A stretch of DNA of 64,000 nucleotides from Arthrobacter sp. zg-Y919 (GTDB lineage Bacteria > Actinomycetota > Actinomycetes > Actinomycetales > Micrococcaceae). Position 1 is the first letter of the stretch, and every line of letters begins with the position of its first letter. Below the pieces are notes generated by a model. That model did not search any database, was not told where the DNA came from, and saw only the letters and a list, made by a program, of their open reading frames with translations. A program made the position numbers and the translations under genes. The stretch is from contig NZ_CP126242.1 in the NCBI RefSeq assembly GCF_030142045.1, positions 2,480,001 to 2,544,000 of the forward strand, given 5' to 3'. Below, in pieces: positions 31,642 to 41,764 of this stretch.

Positions 31642-33646
31642 ATGGCTGTGGAACCTTTGGACGTGGTGATGTTCCCGGCGGATTCCTCCGCCGGGGCTCC
31701 CACCGGCACGCTTATTCAGTGTGTGGAATCGGTGTTGGGTACAGCCAATGAGCTTCGCGAAGCCGCAACCGACTCATGGGGTCTGTTGGGACTGCAGGAA
31801 GCGGTGGATTTCGCTGCCGCTGTCGAGGACATTTCGCGGATTACGGACTACTTGAAGCTGACGGCGGCTGCCGCCATTGACCAGCAGTGTCCCGCGTCCA
31901 CCCTCGCATCCTCCGCTGCGGCCGGACCCACTGCGGAGCTGCTTCGCGTCGTGGATGGGCAGGAGGACGTCTTCGGATCCGCAACCGCTGTGTCGAACGC
32001 CAGCCCTTCGTCTGACGGGTACGGCGCCTGCTCCCACGCGGAGCCCACGGTGCTCCCGAAAGGCGGCGGCCGACGTCTGCGGGAATTCCGAAGTACTGCG
32101 GATTTTCTGCGGGCCCGCTTACGAATCTCCCGGGCCGAGGCCCGCCGTCGTCTGGCCATGGCAGCGGCACTCCTTCCCAGGCCCACACTCATGGGTGACG
32201 TACTCCCGCCCGCTTATCCCCGGGTCGCACAAGCCTGTGCCGATGGAGTGCTGGCGGCAACTGACATGGACGTCGTCGCACGGGCGTTGGAGGAAGCAGT
32301 TCCGCGCTTGGAGCCAGAGGCGCTTGAAGCCATGGAAAAGCAGCTCACAGATATCGGCACCTACCAGGACCATGACTTCCTGGTACGCGCAGCGAAGCAT
32401 TGGACAGCGTTGCTGGACCAGGACCGGCCACCCACCGAGGAAGAGCTGAAACAGTTCCAGGGCATTTTTCCTGGCAGGCGCCGCAATGGTTTGAACCATC
32501 TGCACATTTACTGCACAGATGAACAGCACGAGGCGCTCACGACGCTGATTAATAGCGCAACCAACCCCCGGAACAATGTCCAGCTGGCACCCGTTTCAGC
32601 AGCCGGGGGCTATGCGCCGGACCACAGCGGAATGCCGGATGACAGCAGCAGGGTGCCGGAAGGATGCACGGCACCGGAACAAGGCGGTGCGCCCGTCCAG
32701 GGAACCTCCCCTCCGGAAGGTGAATTCCGGGGTGTAGCACTGTCGACTCCAGACCCCAACAGGCAGGACTCCCTTGCCGAGCCCAGAGTCATGGATCTTC
32801 TGCCGAGGCCAACTCGTCCCCAGCTGTTACTCGAGGGCCTGCTCGGCGCGGTCCGGGCCGCGCTCGCTTCAGGCGGCCTGCCCGCAGCCGGCGGGCTTCG
32901 TCCCCAAGTCATGGTGACGATCAGCCACGACTCATTGCTTAGGGGGCTGGCGAATACACCAGGTGGCATGGGCATGAGCGGCCACCGCGACCGGACGGCG
33001 GGCACAGGCAAAACCCCCAGAGAAGCTCCCCCGGAAAACCCAGCAACAGCAGACCGGTTGAATCACCCAGACAATCCCGGCAACGGAGGAAACGAAGGCG
33101 ACCGAGGCGGCAGCGCCAGAGGCGGCAACGCCGGGGGCGCAGGCAACGCAGGGGGCAGCAACGCAGGCAACGAAACCAGGACAACGAACTCCCAGATGCC
33201 GGGAACCGCTGCCTTCTCCGGTCCTATCGACGCACGCTCAGTTCGCCGGATAGCCTGCGACGCGGACCTGATCCCGATGGTCCTGGGATCCAACGGACAG
33301 GTCTTGGATCTCGGCCGGGCTGCACGACTGTTCCCCCCCACATCTGCGTAAGGCTCTGCACGCCCGAGACGGAGGCTGCGCGTTTCCAGGCTGCACCGTT
33401 CCCGGGCCCTGGACCGAGGCGCACCACGTGACATTCTGGGAGCAAGGCGGAGGCACCGGTATCGACAACGGTGTGCTGCTGTGCTCGTTCCACCACCACT
33501 TGATCCATCAGGGCAACTGGCAGGTATCCATGCGCGCTGGCATCCCCTGGTTCCTCCCGCCCCACTATGTTGACCCCAATCGCCGGCCACTGCGGAACGT
33601 CTATTTCCATCCGGAATTCCTTGCCGCTGGTGCCGGCCCCGCTTAG
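31642..33646 (+). pseudogene. DUF222/HNH endonuclease-type protein, frameshifted in a C7 run
   Basis: The gene belongs to the DUF222 + HNH ('13E12 repeat') family. ATG 31642 has GGGAG upstream, and the first frame runs 569 residues to TAA at 33349-33351. DUF222 features include RISRAEARRRLAMAAALLPRP near residue 160. Near residue 470 comes a Gly/Asn-rich insert. The frame reads LGRAARLFPP and then stops just after seven C (33333-33339). Deleting one C joins it to HLRKALHARDGGCAFPGC, EAHHVTFWEQ and NGVLLCSFHHHLIHQGNW, a complete HNH motif ending at 33646. So either the gene is broken, or this is a sequencing error or a slippage-expressed gene. Intact length would be about 667 residues. Such proteins are multicopy in Arthrobacter and of unknown role. 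Confidence 0.85.
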
Positions 33647-33665
33647 AGCGGGCACCCTGTTTTCC

Positions 33666-33697
33666 GGCGTCTCAGCTCCTGGGCGTCTCAGCCCCTC
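33666..33697. repeat. 16-bp tandem duplication at the gabT 3' end
   Basis: GGCGTCTCAGCTCCTG (33666-33681) is followed by GGCGTCTCAGCCCCTC (33682-33697). The second holds the gabT stop (TGA on the minus strand, 33688-33690); the first holds a spare. Confidence 0.75.
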
Positions 33698-35043
33698 GCC
33701 CGGACAGCAGCCTCCAGCACGGTCAGTCCATCGAGCAGCAGTTCATCGCCGATAGTCAGCGGCGGCAGCAGCCGGATCACATTGCCGTAGGTGCCGCAGG
33801 TCAGCACAATGACACCTTCCTGCAGACACTCTGCCGCGATTGCCTTCGCGGTCTCGGCGTCGGGCGTCTTGGTACCGGGCCTGACAAATTCCATCGCCAG
33901 CATGGCCCCGCGCCCACGGACATCGCCGACGGCACCGCCCTCCGCCTGCAGCGCGCGCAACCGGGGCAGCGTGAGCTCCTCGATGTGCCGTGCACGGCCA
34001 GCCAGGTCCTGCGCGACCATGGTGTCCATGGCTGCGAGGGCAGCAGCGCAGGCCACCGGGTTGCCGCCGTAGGTGCCGCCCAGGCCGCCGGGATGGACGG
34101 CGTCGAGCAACTCCGCGCGTCCTGTGACGGCAGAGAGCGGAAGCCCGCCGGCAATGCCCTTGGCCATGGTGACGAGATCGGGAACCACTCCCTCGTGCTG
34201 TACGGCGAACCATTCACCCGTGCGGCAAAACCCTGACTGCACCTCGTCGGCGATGAAGACCACGCCGTTGGCCCGGGCCCACTCCGCCAACCGCGGCAGG
34301 AAGCCCTCCGCAGGAACAATGAATCCGCCTTCGCCCTGGATCGGTTCGATCAATAGAGCAGCCACCTGATCCGCACCGATCTGCTTTTCAATGGCCAGGA
34401 TTGCCCGGTCAGCAGCCTCGGCGCCGGTGAGGTCCGGATTCTCCTCACGGAACGGATAGCTCATGGGCATTCGGTAGATTTCCGGGGCAAACGGACCGAA
34501 ACCGGTCTTGTACGGCATGGCCTTGGCTGTCAGCCCCATGGTGAGGTTGGTACGGCCGTGGTAGGCATGGTCGAACGCGACGACGGCGTCGCGTCCGGTA
34601 GCCGATCGGGCAATCTTCACGGCGTTCTCCACCGCTTCCGCGCCCGAGTTGAACAGCACGGTCCTTTTGTCGAAGTCCCCGGGCGTTACCGCGGCCAGAC
34701 GCTCGGCAACAGCCACATAGCCTTCATAGGGCGTCACCATAAAGCAGGTATGCGTGAAATGTTCCACCTGTGCCTGCACCGCAGCAACAACGGCCGGGTC
34801 GGTGGCACCCACGCTGGTCACGGCAATGCCCGACCCAAGATCGATGAACGCGTTGCCGTCCACGTCCAGGATGATTCCACCGTCAGCGTCGGCGGCATAC
34901 ACGGGAACGCTCGACGCAACACCCTTTGCCACCACTGCTGCCCGGCGTGCCTCCAATGCGACGGACTTCGGGCCGGGAAAAGCTCCGGTGATCCGGCGTT
35001 TCTGTTCAAGGCGGGCACTCGGTGTGATGACGGGGATACTCAT
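33688..35043 (-). CDS. gabT: 4-aminobutyrate (GABA) aminotransferase
   Basis: A 451-residue class III PLP aminotransferase that transfers the amino group of GABA to 2-oxoglutarate, giving succinate semialdehyde. Features: VLFNSGAEAVENAVKIAR near 130, AFDHAYHGRTNLTMGLT, the PLP-binding EVQSGFCRTGEW, and the Schiff-base Lys in LVTMAKGIAGGLPLSAV near residue 295. Ribosome site GAGAGG precedes the ATG. It lies 57 bases downstream of the aldehyde dehydrogenase gene, forming a putrescine/GABA catabolic pair. Confidence 0.93.
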   Translation of the reverse strand: MSIPVITPSARLEQKRRITGAFPGPKSVALEARRAAVVAKGVASSVPVYAADADGGIILDVDGNAFIDLGSGIAVTSVGATDPAVVAAVQAQVEHFTHTCFMVTPYEGYVAVAERLAAVTPGDFDKRTVLFNSGAEAVENAVKIARSATGRDAVVAFDHAYHGRTNLTMGLTAKAMPYKTGFGPFAPEIYRMPMSYPFREENPDLTGAEAADRAILAIEKQIGADQVAALLIEPIQGEGGFIVPAEGFLPRLAEWARANGVVFIADEVQSGFCRTGEWFAVQHEGVVPDLVTMAKGIAGGLPLSAVTGRAELLDAVHPGGLGGTYGGNPVACAAALAAMDTMVAQDLAGRARHIEELTLPRLRALQAEGGAVGDVRGRGAMLAMEFVRPGTKTPDAETAKAIAAECLQEGVIVLTCGTYGNVIRLLPPLTIGDELLLDGLTVLEAAVRARG

Positions 35044-35100
35044 GCGATTGCCTCTCGGTGCTGCTGCGGAAGAAAGGAAGAAACCGGGACAGGTGCACCG

Positions 35101-36531
35101 CTAAGCATCGAGTGCGCTCATCACGTGCTTGATGCGGGTGTAGTCCTCCACCCCGTACATGGAGAGGTCCTTGCCATAGCCGGAACTCTTGAACCCGCCG
35201 TGCGGCATCTCGGCGGTGAGCATGATGTGCGTATTAATCCAGACGGCTCCAAAATCGAGGTCCCGGGACAGCCGCATAGCGCGGCCGTGGTTGGTGGTCC
35301 AGACGCTCGAGGCGAGGGCGTATTCAACATCGTTGGCCATGTCCACGGCCTGCTCCTCCGTATCGAATTTCTGCACCGTGATCACCGGACCGAAGGTCTC
35401 CTTCTGCACCACGTCATCGTCCTGCCGGGCGCCGGTGATGACGGTGGGCTCAAAGAAAAAGCCCCTCGACCCGGCTCTCCGGCCCCCGGTTTCCACGCGG
35501 CAGTGGGCAGGCAGCGCTTCGATCACGGCGTTGACCGCGTTGAAGTGGTTGATGTTGTTCAGTGGACCGAAGTAGTTCTCCTCGTCGTTGTCGCTGCCGG
35601 TTTTCAGTTCCTTGGCAGCGGCCACGAGTTTCTCCACCAAAGCGTCGTGCACGGAGTCCTCCACCAGCACACGGGTGATGGCCGTACAGTCCTGGCCGGC
35701 ATTGAAGAACGCAAATTCGGCGACGGCGGTGGCGGTCCGGTCCAGGTCAGCATCCGCGAAAACGACTGCCGGCGCCTTGCCGCCCAGTTCCAGGTGGGAC
35801 CGCTTGAGCATTTTGGCGGCGCCGGAGGCCACGGCAATACCGGCACGGACGGACCCGGTGATGGAGACCAGCCCGGGCACAGGGTGTTCGACCATCAGGG
35901 CACCGGTATCCCCCGTGCCCAGGACCACGTTGAGCACCCCGGCCGGGAAGATCTCCCCCGCAAGCCGGGCCAGGACCAGGGTGGATTCCGGGGTGGTGTC
36001 CGAAGGCTTGAGCACCACGGTGTTGCCCGCCGCGAGCGCGGGGCCGATTTTCCACACAGCCATGAGCAGCGGATAGTTCCACGGGGCCACCTGCGCGACG
36101 ACGCCGATCGGCTCGCGGCGGATGAAGGACGTGAACCCTTCCATGTACTCTCCCGCGGACTTTCCCTCAAGGACCCTGGCTGCGCCCGCAAAGAAGCGCA
36201 GCTGGTCTGCCCCTACAGCTACTTCCTCTGCGGCAATCAGGGAGCGCACCTGGCCGGTGTTGCGGTGCTGCGCTTCGACCAGTTCGCCGGAATTAGCCTC
36301 GAGAGCGTCCGCCAGGCGGAGCAGCATCCGCTGCCGTTCGCTTGGAGTGGTCCGCTTCCAGGTCCGGAACGCCGCAGCGGCAGCATCCATGGCGGCATCG
36401 ACGTCCGCCTGCACGGAGACCGGTGACACGGCAACAACGTCGCCGTTGGCCGGATTCACGATGTCCAGCACTTCGGGACCCTTGGACGGCACAAACCCTC
36501 CATTGATGAAGTTCTGCAGTATCTCGGCCAT
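35101..36531 (-). CDS. Gamma-aminobutyraldehyde dehydrogenase-type aldehyde dehydrogenase
   Basis: A 476-residue NAD(P)-dependent aldehyde dehydrogenase. It begins MAEILQNFINGGFVPSKG. The Glu motif LELGGKAPAVVF lies near 250 and the catalytic Cys in NAGQDCTAITR near 285. The FFNAGQDCTA segment and the overall pattern fit PatD/gamma-aminobutyraldehyde dehydrogenase, which makes GABA from putrescine-derived aminobutyraldehyde. The next gene, gabT, then uses GABA. Start 36531 is chosen for AAGGACA upstream; the longer frame adds 32 non-family residues. Succinate-semialdehyde dehydrogenase is the main alternative. Confidence 0.85.
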   Translation of the reverse strand: MAEILQNFINGGFVPSKGPEVLDIVNPANGDVVAVSPVSVQADVDAAMDAAAAAFRTWKRTTPSERQRMLLRLADALEANSGELVEAQHRNTGQVRSLIAAEEVAVGADQLRFFAGAARVLEGKSAGEYMEGFTSFIRREPIGVVAQVAPWNYPLLMAVWKIGPALAAGNTVVLKPSDTTPESTLVLARLAGEIFPAGVLNVVLGTGDTGALMVEHPVPGLVSITGSVRAGIAVASGAAKMLKRSHLELGGKAPAVVFADADLDRTATAVAEFAFFNAGQDCTAITRVLVEDSVHDALVEKLVAAAKELKTGSDNDEENYFGPLNNINHFNAVNAVIEALPAHCRVETGGRRAGSRGFFFEPTVITGARQDDDVVQKETFGPVITVQKFDTEEQAVDMANDVEYALASSVWTTNHGRAMRLSRDLDFGAVWINTHIMLTAEMPHGGFKSSGYGKDLSMYGVEDYTRIKHVMSALDA

Positions 36532-36609
36532 TCCGGATGTCCTTTCGCGGCGGGCGGGTACGAACCCGATTACGGCTAAACCTACTGCGCTGCGTGGATC
36601 ACATCCATC

Positions 36610-36625
36610 GTCTCTTACACGAGAC
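36610..36625. promoter_or_regulatory. Short dyad upstream of the aminobutyraldehyde dehydrogenase gene
   Basis: GTCTC-TTACAC-GAGAC, 80 bases upstream of the minus-strand gene in a 166-bp divergent spacer. It may be an operator; no regulator gene is adjacent. Confidence 0.3.
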
Positions 36626-36697
36626 ACGGCCTCCGCCGAGCCGGTACACCTGTACCTTGCGCCGAATGTACGTCATCTGGGCAGTTAACCTGTAGGG

Positions 36698-37327
36698 ATG
36701 ACTACCACCGCGAAGGCCAGGACCATCCGCTGGCAGGGAGAGGATGATCCGGACCGCATGGATACGGCAGTGGTGTCCTTCCGGGACCGGGAGCTTGCTG
36801 CCGCCGGCACCTCGGTCGCACCGGAATACCGCGCGTCGTGGACCCTGTCCACGATCCCCGGCTGGGTCACCCGGCGGCTGACGGTACAGGTGACGGGCAA
36901 AGGCTGGTCCAGGTCCCTGCACCTTGAACGCAGCGCCGAGGGGCGGTGGAGCGCCGAGACAACAGTCTCCGGCCTCACGGACCTGCCCGCGCCGGGGATT
37001 GCGGACCCGCGCACCCTCGACGAAGCCCAGGACTGCGACCTCGGACTGTGCCCGCTGACCAACACCATGCCGATCCTGCGGCTGGACTTGCTCAACGAGT
37101 CCGCTCCCCCGGACGAAACACAGCTCACGATGGCCTGGGTGGAGATGCCCAGCCTGCGGGTGCTGCCCAGCAGGCAGGTCTATTCCCAGGTCCGGCCTTT
37201 CTCGCCCGACGCCGGACCCGCCGTCGTCCTCTACAGTTCAGCCCACGGCGGGTTTACCGCCGAACTCACCGTAGACGCGGACGGCACCGTGATCGACTAT
37301 CCCGGACTGGCCACGCGTCTGCCCTAG
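36698..37327 (+). CDS. DUF1089 putative glycolipid-binding protein
   Basis: A 209-residue protein of the DUF1089 / putative glycolipid-binding family. The signature DCDLGLCPLTNTMPILR lies near residue 118, and AWVEMPSLRVLPSRQVY near 150, with a C-terminal GGFTAELTVDADGTVIDYPGL. No signal peptide or membrane segment is seen. The role is unknown; the glycolipid link comes from structural comparison of the family. TAACCT and GTAGGG lie directly before the ATG, so a leaderless transcript is possible. Confidence 0.88.
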   Translation: MTTTAKARTIRWQGEDDPDRMDTAVVSFRDRELAAAGTSVAPEYRASWTLSTIPGWVTRRLTVQVTGKGWSRSLHLERSAEGRWSAETTVSGLTDLPAPGIADPRTLDEAQDCDLGLCPLTNTMPILRLDLLNESAPPDETQLTMAWVEMPSLRVLPSRQVYSQVRPFSPDAGPAVVLYSSAHGGFTAELTVDADGTVIDYPGLATRLP

Positions 37328-37480
37328 CCCGCAGAGGGCACCAAACCTGGCGCCACGGCAGACATGGTCGGGAACTCCCGCACGCTCCATGCGGACTCCG
37401 GGAGCCCGACCGCGTCCGGACCCCGTCCGTGTCCCGGCTAGGATTGGAATACATCCACTCAACGCACGCTTGGAGACCAC

Positions 37481-37909
37481 ATGAGTGAAATTTTCCTGGA
37501 TCGATTCCGCGCCCTGGTCCCCAAGTACCTTGAGGACAACTGGCGGGAAGAAGACGGCATCCCCGAGCAGGAGCTCGATTCGATGCTCGCTGCCCACGAT
37601 TTCAACATCCCGCTGGTACTGCGTGAGTTCTATCTCGCTCTCGGAGGCTGCGAGGACCTGATGGAGGCCTTCCACTTCTTCTGGGATCCGGACGAGCTCG
37701 AGATCGAAGACGGTTACCTGCTTTTCCTCGAGGATGAGGACGAGAAGTTCGTTTGGGGCATCCGTGCGGATCAGTTGGACGTTCCGGACCCCATAGTCTG
37801 GCGCCGCAACAACGCACGCGGTGACTGGCAGAGCGAGGAAGGCACCCTCAGCGAGTATGTCCTGGACATGTTCGAGTGGGTTTTCGAAGAGGACGAAGAC
37901 GAGGACTAA
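37481..37909 (+). CDS. SMI1/KNR4 (SUKH)-like acidic protein
   Basis: A 142-residue, strongly acidic cytoplasmic protein. The order of elements resembles the SUKH fold: PEQELDSMLAAHDFNIPLVLREFYLALGG at residues 28-55, then FHFFWDPDELEIEDGYLLFLEDEDEKFVWGI and WRRNN. It ends with EEDEDED. SUKH proteins often serve as immunity proteins to polymorphic toxins, but no toxin is beside this one. Ribosome site GGAG precedes the ATG. The HIT-family gene follows after 7 bases, so the two are probably co-transcribed. Confidence 0.65.
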   Translation: MSEIFLDRFRALVPKYLEDNWREEDGIPEQELDSMLAAHDFNIPLVLREFYLALGGCEDLMEAFHFFWDPDELEIEDGYLLFLEDEDEKFVWGIRADQLDVPDPIVWRRNNARGDWQSEEGTLSEYVLDMFEWVFEEDEDED

Positions 37910-37916
37910 GCCTTCG

Positions 37917-38405
37917 ATGAAGGACGCTTTCCGCGAAGAAACCTGGAAAAGCCACGCACCGGACGGCTATGAATGTCCGTTCTGCGACATGGCATCCGGG
38001 GAGTTCCGCTACCCCGGCAATCTGTGCGAGCCCGGGGATCTGATCTACTCCGATGACCTGGTGCTAGCGTTCATCGCCTCCCACGGCTTCGACCCGGAAC
38101 CCGGACACGTGCTGGTCACCCCCCGCGCGCACTACGAGCTGCTCTATGAGCTGCCCGACGACGTCGCAGCGCGGATCATGCTGGTGACCCGGGACATGGC
38201 CGTAGCCATCAAGAAGGCCTGGAATCCCGACGGCGTCACCACCCGGCAGCACAACGAACCTGCCGGCAGCCAGCACGTCTGGCACTACCACCAGCATGTG
38301 CTTCCGCGCTGGACCGACGACGGCCTGTACTTCACGCCTAAGCGCCCCATCGTGCCGCCCGCTGTCCGGGCACGCAAAGCAGCGGAGCTGCGCGCCGTCC
38401 TGTAG
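37917..38405 (+). CDS. HIT-family nucleotide hydrolase
   Basis: A 162-residue histidine-triad protein, acting as a phosphoramidase or dinucleotide hydrolase. An N-terminal ECPFCDMASGEF has the zinc-type CxxC often seen in bacterial HIT proteins. GHVLVTPRAHYELLYEL is typical, and the triad is HVWHYHQHVLPRW near residue 122. The ATG at 37917 is 7 bases after the SUKH-like stop; the longer frame reads out of phase through that gene. The C-terminal AVRARKAAELRAVL is basic and helical. Confidence 0.9.
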   Translation: MKDAFREETWKSHAPDGYECPFCDMASGEFRYPGNLCEPGDLIYSDDLVLAFIASHGFDPEPGHVLVTPRAHYELLYELPDDVAARIMLVTRDMAVAIKKAWNPDGVTTRQHNEPAGSQHVWHYHQHVLPRWTDDGLYFTPKRPIVPPAVRARKAAELRAVL

Positions 38406-38504
38406 GCAGGACACTCTCCTGCGCAGCTGGCAGGCGCGGCATCTGGCGGCCCTTGGTGCGCAGGACAATGAGGGCCGCGCTGGCGGCAGCCCGGCAACAG
38501 ACCG

Positions 38505-39560
38505 TCAGACCTCGCGGTTGACTACAGCCCGGGCGAACGCGGCGAGGGCTTCCTTCACTACGGAGTCCGGCAGCGGTGCGAGGGCAGCCACGGCGTCTTC
38601 GGACCAGCCGCGTGCCACTTCCCATGCATCCTGGGTCACCGGACTGCTGCGCAGGGCGGCTACGGCTTCCGCCAGAGCCTCATCCGAGCTGAGGTCACGG
38701 TCCACCAGTTCCAGCACCGCAGCAGCGTCCGTGTCTCCTCCGGCCGCAGCGCGGCGCAGCAGCAGTACGGGCAGCGTGGGGACGCCTTCACGCAGGTCCG
38801 TGCCGGGCGTTTTCCCGGACTTGACCTGCATGCCGGTGACGTCGATGACGTCGTCGGCGAGCTGGAAGGCAATACCCACCTTCTCGCCGTATTCGACCAT
38901 GATGTCGATGACGTCCTGGCCGGCACCGGAGAACAGGGCACCGAACTGGCCGGAGGCGGAAATCAGCGACCCGGTTTTGTCCGCAATTACGGACAGGTAG
39001 TGTTCCAGCGGATCCTGGCCCTCCGCAGGGCCGACGGTTTCATGCAGCTGGCCCAGGCACAGCCGCTCAAAGGTGTGGGCCTGAATAGCCAGGGCCGGAC
39101 CCCCGAGGGCGGAAACGAGGCTCGACGCACGGGCAAAGATCAGGTCGCCGGTCAGTACAGCCACCGAGTTGCCCCAGATCTCGTGCGCAGTCGGTGCTCC
39201 GCGGCGGTACGGAGCCTCATCCATCACGTCGTCGTGGTAGAGCGTGGCAAGGTGCGTCAGCTCAACAACCACTGCCGACTGGATGACCTTCTCGGGCGCA
39301 TCCTCCGCACCGAGATGGGACGCAAGCAGGGTCAGGAGCGGACGGATGCGCTTCCCGCCGGCCTCCACGAGGTGCCGGGACGTGACATCGGCAAAGGGAT
39401 CGGAATTGGCGACAGCTTCACGCAGCCGCAGTTCCACCTGCTCCAGGGACGCGGCCATCGACGGGCCCAGCCTCGGGTCCTCCGCCAGCAGAGCGAACCC
39501 CGGCGGCAGGGCGGAAGTGCTCGGCGCGGTCTCCGGGCTGGTGTTGGTGGATTCAGTCAC
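38505..39560 (-). CDS. Long-chain polyprenyl diphosphate synthase (menaquinone side chain)
   Basis: A 351-residue trans-polyprenyl synthase. Asp-rich motifs are DDVMDEAPYRRG near residue 114 and FQLADDVIDV near residue 240. The conserved GGKRIRPLLTLL lies near 70. The residue block before DDVMD has small side chains, fitting a long product. Location 50 bases after a MenJ-like reductase and menG in the same direction indicates it makes the menaquinone side chain (hepta- to nonaprenyl). It is distinct from CrtE at 18 kb. GTG start at 39560. Confidence 0.9.
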   Translation of the reverse strand: MTESTNTSPETAPSTSALPPGFALLAEDPRLGPSMAASLEQVELRLREAVANSDPFADVTSRHLVEAGGKRIRPLLTLLASHLGAEDAPEKVIQSAVVVELTHLATLYHDDVMDEAPYRRGAPTAHEIWGNSVAVLTGDLIFARASSLVSALGGPALAIQAHTFERLCLGQLHETVGPAEGQDPLEHYLSVIADKTGSLISASGQFGALFSGAGQDVIDIMVEYGEKVGIAFQLADDVIDVTGMQVKSGKTPGTDLREGVPTLPVLLLRRAAAGGDTDAAAVLELVDRDLSSDEALAEAVAALRSSPVTQDAWEVARGWSEDAVAALAPLPDSVVKEALAAFARAVVNREV

Positions 39561-39610
39561 TGTTCAAGACTAACTATTTGTCGGAACGGGTGGACAACAG
39601 GCATCTAGCG

Positions 39611-40939
39611 TCACGGCAGCTGCGCGGATTGCCGGGAGGTCCCCGGCGTTCCCTGGTTGCTTGCCGCAGGAACCAGCATTTCCAGTAAGGCAATAACTCT
39701 ATCCTCTATGCCTTTGGAGCTGCGGTCCGTGAGGTTCGCGAGCATACGCACCACAAACCGCATCAGCACCGGAATGGGCATCCCGGTGCGGAGAGCCAGT
39801 TTCATGATTGCAGGACGGCCGATCATGGAGGCAAAGATACGGCCGAGGGTGAAGTGGCTGCCCCACTCTTCCCGCACGTGCCCTGCATAGCCGCGCAGCT
39901 CGCCGTCGAACGCGGCACGGGACGTAAGCAGGCCGGGCGTGAGGGCAGCGCCTTCGCCCTCGATGATGTGTTCGGCGGCAAACCGAGCCGATTCCATGGC
40001 GTAGGAGATGCCTTCGCCGTTGAAGGGGCTGACCATGCCGCCCGCATCACCGAGCAGAAGCAGCCCGGGTGAATAGTGCGGAGTGCGGTTGAAGCCCATG
40101 GGCAGAGCTGCACCGCGGATTTCGCCCACTTGGTTCTCGGGAGTGAAACCCCACTCTGCGGGCATGCCCGCAGTCCAGTCGCGCAGGACCTTGCGGTAGT
40201 CCAGCTTCCCGAATTCCTTGGAGGAGTTCAGGATGCCCAGGCCCACGTTGGAGGTTCCGTCGCCGACGCCGAAGACCCAGCCGTAGCCGGGCAGCGGATT
40301 GCCGGCGGCGTCGGGAAGTTCCAGCCAGCCTTCCATCCACTCGTCATTGGTGCGGGGGCTCTCAAAGTAGGTGCGCACGGCCACGCCCATGGGACGGTCG
40401 TCGCGCTTTTCGATGCCCAGACTCAAGGCTGTGCGGCTGGAATTTCCGTCAGCAGCCAGCACGACGTCGGCAAAGAACTCCCGCCGTTCGCCGGTACGCC
40501 TTCCGTTTTCGTCCAACACGTTGGCGACGGCGCCTTCCACCCGTCCGTCGTCCGCACGGATTGCGGAGACCACCGTATGCCGCTCAAGGATTTTCGCTCC
40601 AGCAGCCTGCGCGTGGCGGGCCAGGGCCTCGTCGAAACCGAGTCGGGTGCGGATCAGGCCGTAGTCCGGGAAGTCCGAAAGCACCGGCCACGGCAGCTCA
40701 AGGGTCCGGCCGCCGGCGATCAGGCGCAGTCCCTTGTTCCGGCGCCACCCTTCAGCCTCTTCGTGCGGCAGCCCAAGGAACTGGATTTCGCGCACCGCAC
40801 GGGGAGTCAGGCCGTCGCCGCAGACCTTTTCCCGCGGGAAAGCAGTCTTCTCGAGAACGGTGACGTCCACTCCGGCAGAGGCGAGGTAGTACGCGGCTGT
40901 GGAGCCGGCGGGACCGGCACCGACAATAAGGACCTTCAC
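39611..40939 (-). CDS. menJ: Geranylgeranyl-reductase-family flavoprotein, MenJ-like
   Basis: A 442-residue FAD oxidoreductase of the geranylgeranyl reductase family. The FAD motif [18 protein letters not shown] is at residues 3-20, followed by [21 protein letters not shown] second FAD motif [24 protein letters not shown] lies near 300. In mycobacteria the paralogue MenJ saturates one isoprene unit of menaquinone and its gene lies near ubiE/menG and a prenyl synthase, as here. That gives MK(H2) forms, which Arthrobacter often has. GTG start overlaps the menG stop as GTGA. Substrate is inferred from context. Confidence 0.85.
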   Translation of the reverse strand: MKVLIVGAGPAGSTAAYYLASAGVDVTVLEKTAFPREKVCGDGLTPRAVREIQFLGLPHEEAEGWRRNKGLRLIAGGRTLELPWPVLSDFPDYGLIRTRLGFDEALARHAQAAGAKILERHTVVSAIRADDGRVEGAVANVLDENGRRTGERREFFADVVLAADGNSSRTALSLGIEKRDDRPMGVAVRTYFESPRTNDEWMEGWLELPDAAGNPLPGYGWVFGVGDGTSNVGLGILNSSKEFGKLDYRKVLRDWTAGMPAEWGFTPENQVGEIRGAALPMGFNRTPHYSPGLLLLGDAGGMVSPFNGEGISYAMESARFAAEHIIEGEGAALTPGLLTSRAAFDGELRGYAGHVREEWGSHFTLGRIFASMIGRPAIMKLALRTGMPIPVLMRFVVRMLANLTDRSSKGIEDRVIALLEMLVPAASNQGTPGTSRQSAQLP

Positions 40940-41646
40940 TTTGCCGGCTGTCCTCCGGGCTTGACGGCGCGGTGCACGGCGACGATTCCGCCGGTGAGGT
41001 TCCGGTAGGCCACATCCTGCCAGCCGGTTTCGGCGATCCACGATGCAAGGCCGTCCTGGTTCGGCCAGGCCCGGATGGATTCAGCCAGATAGACGTACGC
41101 ATCCGGGTTGGAGGCAACCTTGCGTGCGATCGACGGCAGGGCACGCATCAGGTACTCGGTGTACATGGTGCGCCACACCGGAACCACCGGGGAGGAGAAT
41201 TCAGCAATGACGAGGCGTCCGCCGGGCTTGGTTACCCGGAGCATTTCCGCCAGGGCCTTCTTCGGCTCGTTGACGTTACGCAGGCCGAAGGAAATGGTGG
41301 AGGCGTCAAAGGAGTTGTCCTCGAACGGCAGGTTGGTGGCATCGCCGGCCACGAAGTCAATGTCGGGACGCCGGCGCTTGCCTACCTTGAGCATGCCAAG
41401 CGAGAAGTCGCAGGCAACGACGTCGATCCCTGCATCGGCATAGGGCTCGCTTGAGGTACCGGTGCCGGCGGCCAGGTCCAGGACCCGCTGTCCGGGCACG
41501 GCCCCCACGGCGTCCACCACAACACGGCGCCAGCGGCGTGTCTGTCCCAGGGACAGCACGTCGTTCACGACGTCGTATTTAGGTGCCACGTCGTCAAACA
41601 TGGCAGCAACTTCATCCGGGCGTTTTTCCAACGATGCGCGGTTCAC
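40936..41646 (-). CDS. menG: Demethylmenaquinone methyltransferase
   Basis: A 236-residue SAM-dependent C-methyltransferase (UbiE/MenG) catalysing the last step of menaquinone synthesis. It begins with [27 protein letters not shown], the family hallmark. The SAM loop is [16 protein letters not shown] near residue 55, and [30 protein letters not shown] is the second signature. GTG start at 41646. It is the first gene of menG-menJ-prenyl synthase. Confidence 0.94.
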   Translation of the reverse strand: MNRASLEKRPDEVAAMFDDVAPKYDVVNDVLSLGQTRRWRRVVVDAVGAVPGQRVLDLAAGTGTSSEPYADAGIDVVACDFSLGMLKVGKRRRPDIDFVAGDATNLPFEDNSFDASTISFGLRNVNEPKKALAEMLRVTKPGGRLVIAEFSSPVVPVWRTMYTEYLMRALPSIARKVASNPDAYVYLAESIRAWPNQDGLASWIAETGWQDVAYRNLTGGIVAVHRAVKPGGQPAK

Positions 41647-41651
41647 TCTGT

Positions 41652-41668
41652 CATTGTCTCAAACAATG
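41652..41668. promoter_or_regulatory. Dyad in the menG/isochorismate synthase divergent promoter
   Basis: CATTGT-CTCAA-ACAATG, six-base perfect arms, 6 bases upstream of the menG start and in a 118-bp divergent spacer. Possible operator or mRNA hairpin. Confidence 0.35.
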
Positions 41669-41764
41669 CAGGGGCCACCGAACCGGGCGTCCCTTGTCGT
41701 GTTGCTCTCAGCCCCGGGGCCCGATATCCGGCCTGCACCGGCGGCGGAGTACTGTGGAAGCACT

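Noticed and set aside
36610..36625. GTCTC/GAGAC dyad as a firm operator
   Set aside because: The arms are only five bases with no adjacent regulator, so it is kept only as a low-confidence site.
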